Shown: piece by piece, positions 52,544-61,215 of the stretch
Layout of the letters: every line of letters begins with the position of its first letter
Numbering within the stretch: the first letter of the stretch is position 1
Assembly (NCBI GenBank): GCA_965224205.1
Contig: CBDCYN010000021.1
Span: 4,818 to 68,817 of the forward strand
Direction: 5' to 3'
Source: CBDCYN01 sp965224205
Lineage (GTDB): Bacteria; Planctomycetota; Phycisphaerae; Phycisphaerales; Phycisphaeraceae
DNA: 64,000 nucleotides
Position numbers and translations under genes: made by a program
Notes under the pieces: model-generated
What the model saw: only the letters and a program-made list of their open reading frames with translations
Databases searched by the model: none
Told to the model about the DNA's origin: nothing

Positions 52544-53977
52544 ATGCGGACGTTGATGTGGTTCCGGCGTGACCTGCGTGTGCATGATAACACCGCCCTG
52601 CACGAAGCCGCCCGTTATGCTGATAACGGGGTCATCGGTGTATTCATCATCACGCCCGACCAATGGACCCGTCACGACGAGGCACCGGTCAAAGTCCGCT
52701 TTTGGCTCGACAACCTCCGTGAGCTGTCCGGATCGTTAGGGCGCCTCAATATCCCGCTGCTGGTACAAGATACACCGACATTTAAGGCCGTTCCGCAGGC
52801 CCTCGCCGACATCGCCGAGCAGACGCAGGCCCGGGCTGTGTACTTCAACCGCGAATACGAGGTCAACGAACGTCAACGGGATAAAGCGACGACCAATCAT
52901 CTCGCTGAACGGGGTATTGAAGTCCACGCTTTTGACGACCGGGTGCTGCTTGCCCCCGACGCGATCGCCACGAAAGACGAGCAATTCTACAAGGTTTTTT
53001 CGCCCTATCGGCGGGCGTGGCTAGCGCGGGCTAAGAAAAAAGAATTAGCCCCGTTGACCCAGCCGCGCAAGCAGCCGACAACGAGCGTTCAGTCAACCGG
53101 TATCCCCGAGACGGTTAGCCGCTTTGACACCGGTGTATCAAGGCCGGATCTTTGGCCCGCCGGAGAACACGCAGCACAACTTCGGCTCAAAGCCTTTGTA
53201 GAAGAGAAAGCCGACGCCTACGACGAGCGCCGTGATATCCCAGCCGTCAACGGCACGAGCCTCTTGTCGCCCTATCTAGCGGCTGGTGTCCTGTCGCCGC
53301 GACAATGCTTGGACGCGGCGATCCAGGCCAACGAGGGCCAGCTCGACACGGGCTGTGCCGGCTTCACGACCTGGATCTCGGAACTGATCTGGAGGGATTT
53401 CTACATCCATGTGTTGGTCGGGTTCCCACGTGTCTCGATGAATCAACCCTTTGACTTGAAGACAGAGCGCGTCCGTTGGAGACGTGATCCTTCGGACCTA
53501 GCAGCCTGGAAGGAAGGCAGCACGGGTTTCCCGATCGTCGACGCCGCGATGCGTCAGCTCAAGCAGACGGGCTGGATGCACAACCGATTGAGGATGGTCA
53601 CCGCCATGTTCCTCACCAAACACCTGCTGATCGACTGGCGGCTGGGAGAACAATACTTCATGCAGAGCTTGATCGACGGCGACCTCGCCGCCAACAACGG
53701 CGGCTGGCAGTGGTCGGCCTCGACCGGCACCGACGCGGCCCCTTACTTCCGTATCTTTAACCCCTATTTACAGAGTAAGAAGTTTGATCCCGATGGGGTG
53801 TTTATCAAAAAATTCTGCCCAGAGCTGTCTACCCTCAGCGAGAAGGCGTTGCACGACCCGGTAAAGTTGTCATCGCAACGGCGCTCGGGTGTTGACTACC
53901 CCCCACCGATCGTGGATCACAAATTGGCACGCGAACGAGCGCTGCGGGCCTTTCGCCGCCTGGACAAGGAGAATTAG
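52544..53977 (+). CDS. phrB: Deoxyribodipyrimidine photolyase (CPD class I)
   Basis: A 477-residue flavoprotein that splits cyclobutane pyrimidine dimers with blue light. The N-terminal antenna domain starts TLMWFRRDLRVHDNTAL. The C-terminal FAD domain has TGFPIVDAAMRQLKQTGWMH, NRLRMVTAMFLTKHLLIDW and NNGGWQWSASTGTDAAPYFR, which include the electron-transfer Trp and the active-site Asn and Trp. It shares an operon with uvsE. Confidence 0.95.
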   Translation: MRTLMWFRRDLRVHDNTALHEAARYADNGVIGVFIITPDQWTRHDEAPVKVRFWLDNLRELSGSLGRLNIPLLVQDTPTFKAVPQALADIAEQTQARAVYFNREYEVNERQRDKATTNHLAERGIEVHAFDDRVLLAPDAIATKDEQFYKVFSPYRRAWLARAKKKELAPLTQPRKQPTTSVQSTGIPETVSRFDTGVSRPDLWPAGEHAAQLRLKAFVEEKADAYDERRDIPAVNGTSLLSPYLAAGVLSPRQCLDAAIQANEGQLDTGCAGFTTWISELIWRDFYIHVLVGFPRVSMNQPFDLKTERVRWRRDPSDLAAWKEGSTGFPIVDAAMRQLKQTGWMHNRLRMVTAMFLTKHLLIDWRLGEQYFMQSLIDGDLAANNGGWQWSASTGTDAAPYFRIFNPYLQSKKFDPDGVFIKKFCPELSTLSEKALHDPVKLSSQRRSGVDYPPPIVDHKLARERALRAFRRLDKEN

Positions 53978-54166
53978 GCCACCCTGCCTGGTTCGCAACA
54001 CCGTCCGCCATCCATGCAACTTGCCTCGACGTTGTTTCTATGACCTAACGCGCCTTAGGTCAGTCCAACCGGTTTGATCTGCGGTCGGATGGGGTGGCAT
54101 TAGGGCTTGAAAAGTCCGACATGTCTATGACATAAGGTGGGTAGGCCAGAATCCGGGAGGGACGAG

Positions 54167-54481
54167 ATGGCGATCTACGTCGAGTTTTCGGAACCGCATT
54201 TCGAGCACGTTCGGTTCCACGACGGAACAAAAGCCAGCCCATTCATGAGGATTGTCGGGCGGGGGCCGGACGGTTGCTCGTTCGGGGGTGATGGCGAGGC
54301 TGGTTGGCTCACGGTTGCTGGCGATGCAGGCGTGTGGGAGGTGTCGTGGCGGGAGCAGGACGACGGTCGGCTCGTTGTTACTGATGTGCTCGACCACGAG
54401 CCCAAACGGGTGCCCATTGAGGCGATTCTGACGGCCAAACAGGAACCGGGCGAAGTTGGAATCTCATCCTCGACACGGTGA
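54167..54481 (+). CDS. Small hypothetical protein
   Basis: About 104 residues from ATG 54167 (MAIYVEFSEPHFEHVRF), with GGGACGAG just before it. It looks like a small all-beta domain; no family is recognised. Its stop overlaps the GTG start of the next recombinase gene by 4 bp, so the two are translationally coupled. Confidence 0.6.
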   Translation: MAIYVEFSEPHFEHVRFHDGTKASPFMRIVGRGPDGCSFGGDGEAGWLTVAGDAGVWEVSWREQDDGRLVVTDVLDHEPKRVPIEAILTAKQEPGEVGISSSTR

Positions 54482-55515
54482 TTACCTTGACCGTCGACCT
54501 CATCTCCGCACTCGACGACGGGCTCATCCTTATCCCCATCGACACCGATGAGGATTCCCGACTTTCTACATGGGTCCTCCGTTATTGGCGGGCAGAGGTG
54601 GCGGGCAGCGTGGTGACGACCGTTGCCGAGAAGAAGCGGGATATCCAACGGTTTCTCGACTACTTCGGCACGCACCTGCGTTCGGATCAAGTCGATGACT
54701 GGACCAAGAGCGTTTCGAAGGGCTTCATCCGCTGGCTGGAAACCCAAGCCAACGGCGGAAAGGGCTACGCCCCCACATCCATCAATCGGTTCATCGCCAC
54801 CGTCCGCCATCTGGCGAACTTCATCGAAGACAAACGATCGTTTCAGGCGGGTAACCCGTTCCAGGGTATCGCCGACCTGGATGTGCCGGAGCCCGCGTGG
54901 AACGGATTGAACCCGGTCCAGGTCATGCGGGTCAAGGCCGCTCTCGATCAGATGCTCAAGCTCAGGTCTCGTAAAAGTCAGATGCCCCGACGCGACACCG
55001 CGATCATCCTCAGCCAATACAATTGCGGTATGCGGATCTCCGAGCTTCTGGGCCTCGACCACGATCAATACGACGGCAAGCACTTCCACAACGTCAAGCG
55101 TAAGGGCAAGTCCAGGACGCCCAAGATCTTCGTGCCCAAGGAGGCCCGTGAGGCACTGGCCGATTACGTTGAACACGAACGCGGGCACGAACCAGGCCCG
55201 CTGTTCCGCACCAATTCCGGGGCCGGGGGCAGGGGGCGGGTGTCCCGTCAGTATGTTCACAGTTTTCTCAAGCGGGTCGAGGGACACGTCAACGCCAAGC
55301 TCCCGCCCGATGAGCACGTGCGCCTGCACTCGCATATCTTTCGCCACACTTCACTCAAGGAAATGGTCGAAAATGCTCCTTCAGAGAAGAAAGGCATCCG
55401 CATGGCAATGAAGAAGGCGGGCCACAGTGAGAAGTCCGGGGGCCGTTACATCTGGCGGTATTTGCAGATTTCGGATGAGGAGTTCGAAGCAGCCCAGGAA
55501 CGGATGTATAGCTGA
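54478..55515 (+). CDS. Tyrosine recombinase/phage integrase family protein
   Basis: A 345-residue recombinase. The N-terminal SAM-like domain covers about 40-125. The catalytic part shows Arg in YNCGMRISELLGL, HxxR in HSHIFRHTSLKEM, and GHSEKSGGRYIWRYL with the likely nucleophile Tyr. It is unrelated in sequence to the two integrases next to tRNA-Ser. It may resolve multimers or catalyse another rearrangement. Start codon GTG. Confidence 0.85.
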   Translation: MITLTVDLISALDDGLILIPIDTDEDSRLSTWVLRYWRAEVAGSVVTTVAEKKRDIQRFLDYFGTHLRSDQVDDWTKSVSKGFIRWLETQANGGKGYAPTSINRFIATVRHLANFIEDKRSFQAGNPFQGIADLDVPEPAWNGLNPVQVMRVKAALDQMLKLRSRKSQMPRRDTAIILSQYNCGMRISELLGLDHDQYDGKHFHNVKRKGKSRTPKIFVPKEAREALADYVEHERGHEPGPLFRTNSGAGGRGRVSRQYVHSFLKRVEGHVNAKLPPDEHVRLHSHIFRHTSLKEMVENAPSEKKGIRMAMKKAGHSEKSGGRYIWRYLQISDEEFEAAQERMYS

Positions 55516-55556
55516 TCCATCGTGGCTACGACGCATGGGTGGACCATCCCGTTTTA

Positions 55557-56240
55557 TTACGCAGCATGCCTTTCATCGCCGACCATCATGTCTTCGGGAG
55601 CATAGAGCCGTCGTCCCCTCGCGACCTTTCGCCCACGCTTTAACTGCGAGAACTCGATACGCCCCAATCCAGATCGCTTGAGCCGCTGGTTCAGGGTTTC
55701 CACCAAGCGATAGAGCTGTTCCTGCACGCTCGGATACTGTTCGTAGCGGAACTGCTGTCTGATGAATGTCGTTAACCGTTCTGCGGACACGAACTTCGCC
55801 AGCTCCAAAAGCTCATTCTTGAGCCGCTTGAATTCGTGACGGTCCATTTGGATAAGAAGCTCTCCCGCCGGTGCCCGGATGGCATAGCCGTGAAACGTGA
55901 TGGCTCGTTTCCATACGTCTTGCCAGAGTCGCTGGCCGGTCTTAGGCTCCGTGTTCTGGATGAAGAATGGATTCCCGTTTTTCGCGGGGGTCGAGATCAG
56001 CACCCAGAACCGCTCGTAGCGGAGGTAGTGGATGCTGCCATCGCCGCAAGCCCTTTGTCGGCTCCGCTGGTCCCGAGTGATATCCAGACCGAATTTCTCG
56101 ATCAGTCGAGCGTCGAGCTCGCTCGGTGTGAGCCGCTTGGGCACGACGCCCGTGACATAGAACCGATAGCCGTAATCGATATATGCATACGCCAGCTGGT
56201 TGATAAAGGCCAACGGCGACGACGCAACGCACGGATACAT
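55557..56240 (-). CDS. Conserved hypothetical protein of integrative elements
   Basis: A 227-residue basic protein. It opens with FINQLAYAYIDYGYRFYVTG and has HYLRYERFWVLISTPAKNGN and ITFHGYAIRAPAG segments, then a helical C terminus (ERLTTFIRQQFRYEQYPSVQEQL). I have the impression of similar proteins in other planctomycete elements but know no function. An AAAGGGGG site precedes the ATG. The layout would suit a DNA- or RNA-binding protein. Confidence 0.6.
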   Translation of the reverse strand: MYPCVASSPLAFINQLAYAYIDYGYRFYVTGVVPKRLTPSELDARLIEKFGLDITRDQRSRQRACGDGSIHYLRYERFWVLISTPAKNGNPFFIQNTEPKTGQRLWQDVWKRAITFHGYAIRAPAGELLIQMDRHEFKRLKNELLELAKFVSAERLTTFIRQQFRYEQYPSVQEQLYRLVETLNQRLKRSGLGRIEFSQLKRGRKVARGRRLYAPEDMMVGDERHAA

Positions 56241-56316
56241 GAAAAGCCCCCTTTCCCCTCGACGATGTGAATCCCCCGCTTCGGGGTGTTGCCCCAGCGA
56301 TGCGCACCGGCGGTGC

Positions 56317-56343
56317 GGATGATTGATTATGGCTCAATCATCC
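56317..56343. repeat. Perfect 10-bp inverted repeat upstream of the hypothetical gene
   Basis: GGATGATTGA and TCAATCATCC flank a seven-base loop. Directly before it is GCACC-GGC-GGTGC (56304-56316). It lies about 75 bp upstream of the minus-strand gene and may be an operator or part of a transfer or replication site. Confidence 0.45.
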
Positions 56344-56598
56344 CAAAGCCAAAACCCTCAATCGCTGGATACACCCCTCGCCTGTCGCCGCATCGCGGCG
56401 GCGACCAGTTTCCTTGTTCCGCCGCGATTCCCGAGAAATCGTCAGCAAAATCAGGCCATTGCAAGCCCAGGTGTCGAGCTTGAACCTTATGTTGCTTGTC
56501 GCTTTTTTTTACACGTTGCGTTCTCCCAGATGTTATCCATCACCGATGAAAATCCGACCAAGGACTCTCAGCGGTAACCGCATAACCGCATGAATGCA

Positions 56599-56634
56599 CC
56601 CGGCGGGGATCTCTCCCCGCCGGGACTTCTTTTA
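56599..56634 (+). terminator. Strong hairpin, terminator-like
   Basis: CCCGGCGGGGA and TCCCCGCCGGG form a perfect 11-bp stem with a four-base loop, followed by ACTTCTTTTATT. No plus-strand gene ends just before it, so the transcript it would stop is unknown. Confidence 0.6.
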
Positions 56635-56639
56635 TTGGG

Positions 56640-58288
56640 TCGATACTTTCGCATCCCCGTCATCTCTTTCGTCAGTCATATGATGCTCAGAGTGTCACTG
56701 CCCTGAGTATGACACGGGCCACGACCGCCTTAGCCGCAGAGATGGGACATCGTGTCCCACCCGCCTGAACCTTCGCCCAGACCACCGCTCGCTTGCCCTT
56801 GGGTTACCGATCCAAGGGCGTTGCGATTCCTACTTGGGGCACCACAAATCTTGGTGATACCCCGACTCGAGACCCACTCCCAGTCTTCTGCCGTTGCCTC
56901 CCTCATGACCATGAGGCACGCCGAGCACCACCCCGGCAGCGGAAGGACCTTCCCAGTTTAGAGATAATCGTTGCTCAATAAGTCTCAGCCGCTAGCCCGA
57001 ACTTAATCGGGCGGGGTCTATCGCACTGTTAGTAGGGAACCACCCCTACCCACTCATCACGCTTCCGTGCGTGCTTTTCGGTCTAGAAACTGGAAGGAGA
57101 CCTGAACGCGAGCGATCACTTTTTCACGGATACAACCTCGCGGTTGCATTTGTGGCACTAACTCTTATTGAACTAACCGGCAAGCAGTTTCCCGCCTTGT
57201 TTATCGTTGAGCTTTTCGTCCCGTGAAGTGTTGTCCCGTCATCCGTGGGCATTGTTTCACGTCCGGGCGTTGTCAATCCCATCCTGGGCCGCCCGTTTGC
57301 CTACGTCACCGCAGACAAGCTCCCGACGCCGGCAACCTAGGTCCGCCCCTAACGAGTCTTGCACCCGATTAGGTCTACTCAATAGACTTTGGCAGCGAAC
57401 CGCGTTGGAGGATTTGGCACGAAATCCATTGCTAGAACCTTCATCGCAACCTTCGAAAATGGAGTGGTTGAGGGCTACCCCCCGACCACGACCGGTGCCT
57501 CACCATCTTCGACTATCCCGGCCTTGATGTCCTGCTTCCAACAACACACCAAGGTTTTTCACTGTCGCCCAGATTCGATTTTTCAAGGGGAATACCGCCC
57601 CCCAAAAACCATCGGATAGAATGACGGGATTACTCCCTCGCATCAGGGCGAGGGGATTACGCCGTCAAGCCTCCGTCGAGAACAGCAAGCCACCTCTCGG
57701 CGGCACTGAGCTCTACGGGGACATCGCGGAGACGGGTGGTGAAGTCCGTCCAAGCCCTTATGCCTGGTGACACAGGTTTACCTGGGTGCGATGCCTGGCC
57801 AATAAAAGAAGTTAGCTACACGTTCGTGTTTCTAAAGCCGACAAGCTCTCCGACCAACCTGTCTGCGGCGATGAATGCTAGGCGTTGATCGCACGGCTCA
57901 CCGTACGAACAGCCATATGGCTTCATCGTCCGTAGTTCCCCTTATCCCATCATGAAGTCGTTCGTATATCCCTTTTTTCGCTTGGACCGGAAGGACCGTT
58001 CCGGGCCAAGCTCCAAAGGATAAGAGCTGGTCTTAGCTTGAAACCCCCTCGCCCGGTTCCAAACCTCCCCACCCCTTAGCTCCCCTCCAACGGCTACGCC
58101 GGGAAATCTAGCGATTGCAGCCAAGAAACCCGTAACGCCAGCGGCCCTCAAGCGACTATCTGAGACGATTAGTCTGCGTTTCATTGTGGCAACGGACATC
58201 AACCGCTTCGGTTCGGCCTTTGATACGACGCCGCGTCCGACCCCGACTATGATCTGATCGAAAGGAATCCGCCTCCCGGCGAACCACC
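56640..58288. other. 1.6-kb stretch without a convincing gene, rich in hairpins
   Basis: No frame on either strand longer than about 106 codons is open, and none of the short ones looks like a protein I know. Several short stems are present: TGGGACA/TGTCCCA (56743-56759), CAACC/GGTTG (57126-57139), CCCTCGC/GCGAGGG (57634-57653) and GCCATATGGC (57911-57920). A structured RNA, a decayed gene or a decayed retroelement could account for it; I could not match it to a known class. Confidence 0.45.
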
Positions 58289-60094
58289 ATGCGTATCTTC
58301 AAGCCCCATTACAACGCTCAAGACGGCACTTCGCGGCAGACCAGCAAATGGTATGTGGAGTTCCGCGACCATAACGAGTCACTCCGCCGGTTGTCAGCCT
58401 TTACCAGCAGGTCAGCCACAGAAGAACTGGCCCGGAACCTGACCAAACTCATCAACTATCACAGCGCCTCCGGCGGCCAGTCCGACCCAACGCTGACACG
58501 GTGGCTCAGCGAACTGCCGCAGCGCACACTATCCAGACTCGTGGAAATCGGCCTTGTGGACCGCGAACGGGTGGCGGTCAGCAAACCGCTGAGCGACCAC
58601 CTGGAGGAGTTCAAGAAATCGCTGCAAGCTAAGGGCTGCACCGACCGTCACGTCGAACTCGTGACCAACAGGGCCAAACGAGTGCTTGACAGCTGTGGAT
58701 TCCGATTCTGTGGCGACATCTCCGCCAGCAAGGTGATGAATTACCTCCACGAGATGCGGGCCGACACGAGCAATCAACGGGGTATCAGCGCTCAAACGTT
58801 CAACTTCTACCTCCAAGCCATCAAGCAGTTCTGCCGCTGGATGGTCAAGGACCGTCGGGCCAGCGAATCGCCAGTAGCACATCTGGACGGGTTGAACGTC
58901 AAGACCGACCGCCGCCATGACCGACGGACGTTAACGGTCGAGGATCTCCGCCGACTGCTAGAGGCAACCCAAGGCGGGCCGGACCGGAGGGGGATGACTG
59001 GACCTGAGCGGGCCATGCTCTACCGGCTCGCGGTTGAGACTGGGCTGCGGGCAGGCGAGCTGCGAAGCCTCACGCGGGCGTCTTTCGACCTGCGGGGGGA
59101 CTCGCCGACGGTCACGGTAGCTGCGGCTTATTCGAAGCGTAGGCGGGAAGACACGTTACCGTTACGTGACGACCTGGCCGATGACCTGAGATCGTTCATG
59201 AGAACCATGGCGCCGGCTACCCAGGTCTTCAAGGTCCCCAAGCACACCCATTCGGCGGAGATGTTCCGTGCCGATCTTGAGGCTGCGGAGATCCGTTATC
59301 GAGACGATGCCGGGAAGGTCGCCGATTTCCATAGCTTGCGGCATACCTTCATCAGCAACCTTGCAGCAGGTGGGGTGCACCCCAAGGTGGCTCAGTCGCT
59401 GGCCCGACATTCTACGATCACGCTAACGATGGACCGTTACACCCACAGCTACTACGGTGAACAAGCCACGGCCCTTGAAATGCTGCCGGATCTATCGCCG
59501 CCAGATCGCAATACGAAACAAGCCACTGGCACGGATAGCGCAGATCCGAGGCTCAAAAACTTGGCGCGCCACTTGTCGCAAAAGCATGGGCGAGGTGAGA
59601 CTTCAGGCGACTTTGGTATACTGAGTCGGTCGGAAGAAGCAGGTTCCTCTGGCAATGAAAAGTCCTCTACAAACAAGGATTTAGCCGAGAAAAATAGAGC
59701 AAAATCGACTTCAAGGAGAGGTGCCCGAGCGGCTGAAGGGGCCGGTCTCGAAAACCGGTGTGGCGCTTGCGTCACCGTGGGTTCGAATCCCACCCTCTCC
59801 GTTTTGCATTCAACCGTATTGTGTTGCGTGTTGTTGCATAGACCTGTACTAGACAAAGGCTTATCGCTGTCCTTCCTCTCGGAGGAGGGCCTGTTGTCGT
59901 CGTCATCGTCTTCGCTTCCCAATGCACTGGATTGCACCATTTCGCGCCGCCGTTGGTGGGGTTTTAGGTGGTGGTGCTTTGATGTGGTTGCGTCATCGGT
60001 TCCGGTCTTTCGTTTTCGATCCGCAGGGATCACCGAAAGATCAGGTAGCTTGGTCAGTGCTTCCACTTCACTGTCTGCATACTGGTGGGTATAG
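58289..60094 (+). CDS. Tyrosine integrase whose frame runs through tRNA-Ser
   Basis: The integrase of the left element. The arm-binding N terminus is followed by a core-binding domain (QTFNFYLQAIKQFCRWMVKD) and the catalytic domain: Arg in TGLRAGELRSL, HxxR in FHSLRHTFISNL, and LARHSTITLTMDRYTH with the nucleophile Tyr. The recognisable protein ends near residue 420 (TGTDSADP). The frame then stays open through the att repeat and the whole tRNA (59715-59801) into sequence antisense to the next integrase. The last 112 or so codons are therefore read-through. In the excised circle the end would be the tail at 45518-45716, giving about 555 residues. Confidence 0.88.
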   Translation: MRIFKPHYNAQDGTSRQTSKWYVEFRDHNESLRRLSAFTSRSATEELARNLTKLINYHSASGGQSDPTLTRWLSELPQRTLSRLVEIGLVDRERVAVSKPLSDHLEEFKKSLQAKGCTDRHVELVTNRAKRVLDSCGFRFCGDISASKVMNYLHEMRADTSNQRGISAQTFNFYLQAIKQFCRWMVKDRRASESPVAHLDGLNVKTDRRHDRRTLTVEDLRRLLEATQGGPDRRGMTGPERAMLYRLAVETGLRAGELRSLTRASFDLRGDSPTVTVAAAYSKRRREDTLPLRDDLADDLRSFMRTMAPATQVFKVPKHTHSAEMFRADLEAAEIRYRDDAGKVADFHSLRHTFISNLAAGGVHPKVAQSLARHSTITLTMDRYTHSYYGEQATALEMLPDLSPPDRNTKQATGTDSADPRLKNLARHLSQKHGRGETSGDFGILSRSEEAGSSGNEKSSTNKDLAEKNRAKSTSRRGARAAEGAGLENRCGACVTVGSNPTLSVLHSTVLCCVLLHRPVLDKGLSLSFLSEEGLLSSSSSSLPNALDCTISRRRWWGFRWWCFDVVASSVPVFRFRSAGITERSGSLVSASTSLSAYWWV

Positions 60095-61194
60095 CGATCC
60101 AACGTCAGTGTGATCGTGGAATGTCGGGCTAGGGTCTGAGCCGTTTTGGGATGCACGCCACTTGACGCGAGATTACTGATGAATGTGTGCCGTAGGCTGT
60201 GGAAGTCGGCGACCTTTCCGGCATCGTCTCGATATTGGATCCCCGCAGCCTCAAGATCGGCACGGAACATCTCCGCAGAATGGGTGTGCTTGGGGACCTT
60301 GAAGACCTGGGTTGCTGGTGCGAGGGTCCTAAGAAACGCACTTAAGTCTTCGGCCAATTCCTGGCGAAGGGGCAACGTATCCTCACGGCGACGTTTGGAA
60401 TACGCCGCTGCGACGGTCACGGTGGGCGTGGCAGTATCGAGATCGAAACACGACCGTGTGAGGCTTCGCAGTTCACCTGCTCGTAGACCGGTCTCGACCG
60501 CCAGTCGGTAAAGCATGGCCCGTTCGGGTCCGGACATTCCCTTACGGGTAGTGCCGGAGCGGGTCACTTCCAGTAATCGGCGCAGTTCCTCGACCGTCAA
60601 TGCCCGACGGTCATGACGACGGTCGGTCTTGACATTCAACCCGTCCAGATGTGCTACCGGCGATTCGCTGGCTCGGCGATCCTTGACCATCCAGCGGCAA
60701 AACTGCTTGATCGCTTGGAGGTAGAAGTTGAACGTCTGAGCGCTAATGCCGCGTTTCATGTTGCCGTCCGCGTCAGTCCGGTCCGCACGCAGCCCGTGCA
60801 GGTATTCCACGACTCTGCTAGCCGAAAGGTCTGGCCAAGTAGCGAAGCCACAGCCGTCCAGGACTCGTCTAACCCGTCCACAGACCAGCTTGACATGACG
60901 ATCCGTTGAACCTTTGGCAACCAAGGAGACGCGGAAGTCGGCGAGGTGTTCTTTGATCGGTTGGCGGGCATGCTGTGCAAGCGAATCTGCTTTCGCATCG
61001 ATAACCCCTTCCCGACGAAGCGCTGTATCTGCCACCATCTTGGCCAGGATGCGTTCCGCTGCGGCTTTGTCGGTGGTGCGGGTCGACCGTTCTCTACGCT
61101 TGCCGGCGTGATCGAAATATCGGGCGATCCAAGGCCCGCGCCCACCTCGCTTTTTCAGGTTCCCTTGTCCATTGCCGCGTCTCTTCTTTGCCAT
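59452..61194 (-). CDS. Second tyrosine integrase, facing the first across tRNA-Ser
   Basis: A close paralogue of the integrase at 58289. Between about residues 140 and 385 the two are nearly the same, including GISAQTFNFYLQAIKQFCRW and FHSLRHTFISNLA. Catalytic residues are present (TGLRAGELRSL, HSLRHTF, LARHSTITLTLDRYTH). The N terminus is different and basic (MAKKRRGNGQGNLKKRGGRG). The recognisable part ends near residue 430. The frame then crosses the tRNA antisense (ERVGFEPTVTQAPHRFSRP) to a stop at 59452, overlapping the first integrase by 643 bp. It should belong to the element on the right. Confidence 0.88.
   Translation of the reverse strand: MAKKRRGNGQGNLKKRGGRGPWIARYFDHAGKRRERSTRTTDKAAAERILAKMVADTALRREGVIDAKADSLAQHARQPIKEHLADFRVSLVAKGSTDRHVKLVCGRVRRVLDGCGFATWPDLSASRVVEYLHGLRADRTDADGNMKRGISAQTFNFYLQAIKQFCRWMVKDRRASESPVAHLDGLNVKTDRRHDRRALTVEELRRLLEVTRSGTTRKGMSGPERAMLYRLAVETGLRAGELRSLTRSCFDLDTATPTVTVAAAYSKRRREDTLPLRQELAEDLSAFLRTLAPATQVFKVPKHTHSAEMFRADLEAAGIQYRDDAGKVADFHSLRHTFISNLASSGVHPKTAQTLARHSTITLTLDRYTHQYADSEVEALTKLPDLSVIPADRKRKTGTDDATTSKHHHLKPHQRRREMVQSSALGSEDDDDDNRPSSERKDSDKPLSSTGLCNNTQHNTVECKTERVGFEPTVTQAPHRFSRPAPSAARAPLLEVDFALFFSAKSLFVEDFSLPEEPASSDRLSIPKSPEVSPRPCFCDKWRAKFLSLGSALSVPVACFVLRSGGDRSGSISRAVACSP
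59559..59578. repeat. 20-base motif shared with the left end of the element
   Basis: ACTTGGCGCGCCACTTGTCG here matches 45574-45593 at 19 of 20 positions, in the same orientation. Both lie inside the element near an att core (136 bp before the right core, 57 bp after the left one). They may be arm-type integrase binding sites. They also encode LARHLS and LARYLS in the integrase frame. Confidence 0.5.
59583..59757. repeat. Right attachment repeat (attR)
   Basis: Direct repeat of 45343-45517. The last 44 bases (59714-59757) are identical to the left copy. It supplies the upstream region and 5' half of the intact tRNA-Ser, while also being the 3' coding end of the integrase. Confidence 0.88.
59715..59801 (+). 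tRNA. tRNA-Ser (anticodon CGA)
   Basis: The cloverleaf is complete: acceptor GGAGAGG/CCTCTCC with discriminator G, anticodon stem CCGGT/ACCGG with loop CTCGAAA (anticodon CGA), a long class II variable arm, and T arm GTGGG-TTCGAAT-CCCAC. CCA is not encoded. A TATACT box lies about 100 bp upstream (59617-59622) in both att copies. Its 5' half came with the integrated element and its 3' half is the original or belongs to the next element. Confidence 0.95.
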
Positions 61195-61215
61195 GATTCA
61201 ATTCCCTTTCGATCG

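Larger units (their letters stand above)
45518..59757. mobile_element. Integrative element in tRNA-Ser with UV-repair cargo
   Basis: About 14.2 kb between two direct att repeats. From left to right it holds the integrase tail, an HTH replication-type protein with iteron-like repeats, a possible regulatory RNA, parA and its partner, an SDR-DUF2867 gene, an IS630-family element, uvsE, a photolyase gene, a small unknown gene, a second tyrosine recombinase, a conserved unknown gene, a 1.6-kb stretch without genes, and the main integrase next to the intact tRNA. The plasmid-like genes suggest that it can exist as a replicating circle. No conjugation genes are seen. Confidence 0.8.

Noticed and set aside
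54175..55347. A 390-codon open frame on the minus strand opposite the recombinase gene
   Set aside because: It mirrors the recombinase codons, has no recognisable motif, and the plus-strand gene has clear catalytic residues. It is a GC-rich shadow.
56640..58288. Group II intron with reverse transcriptase
   Set aside because: Several hairpins suggested it, but I found no domain V with the AGC/GTTC signature and no reverse-transcriptase motif in any frame.
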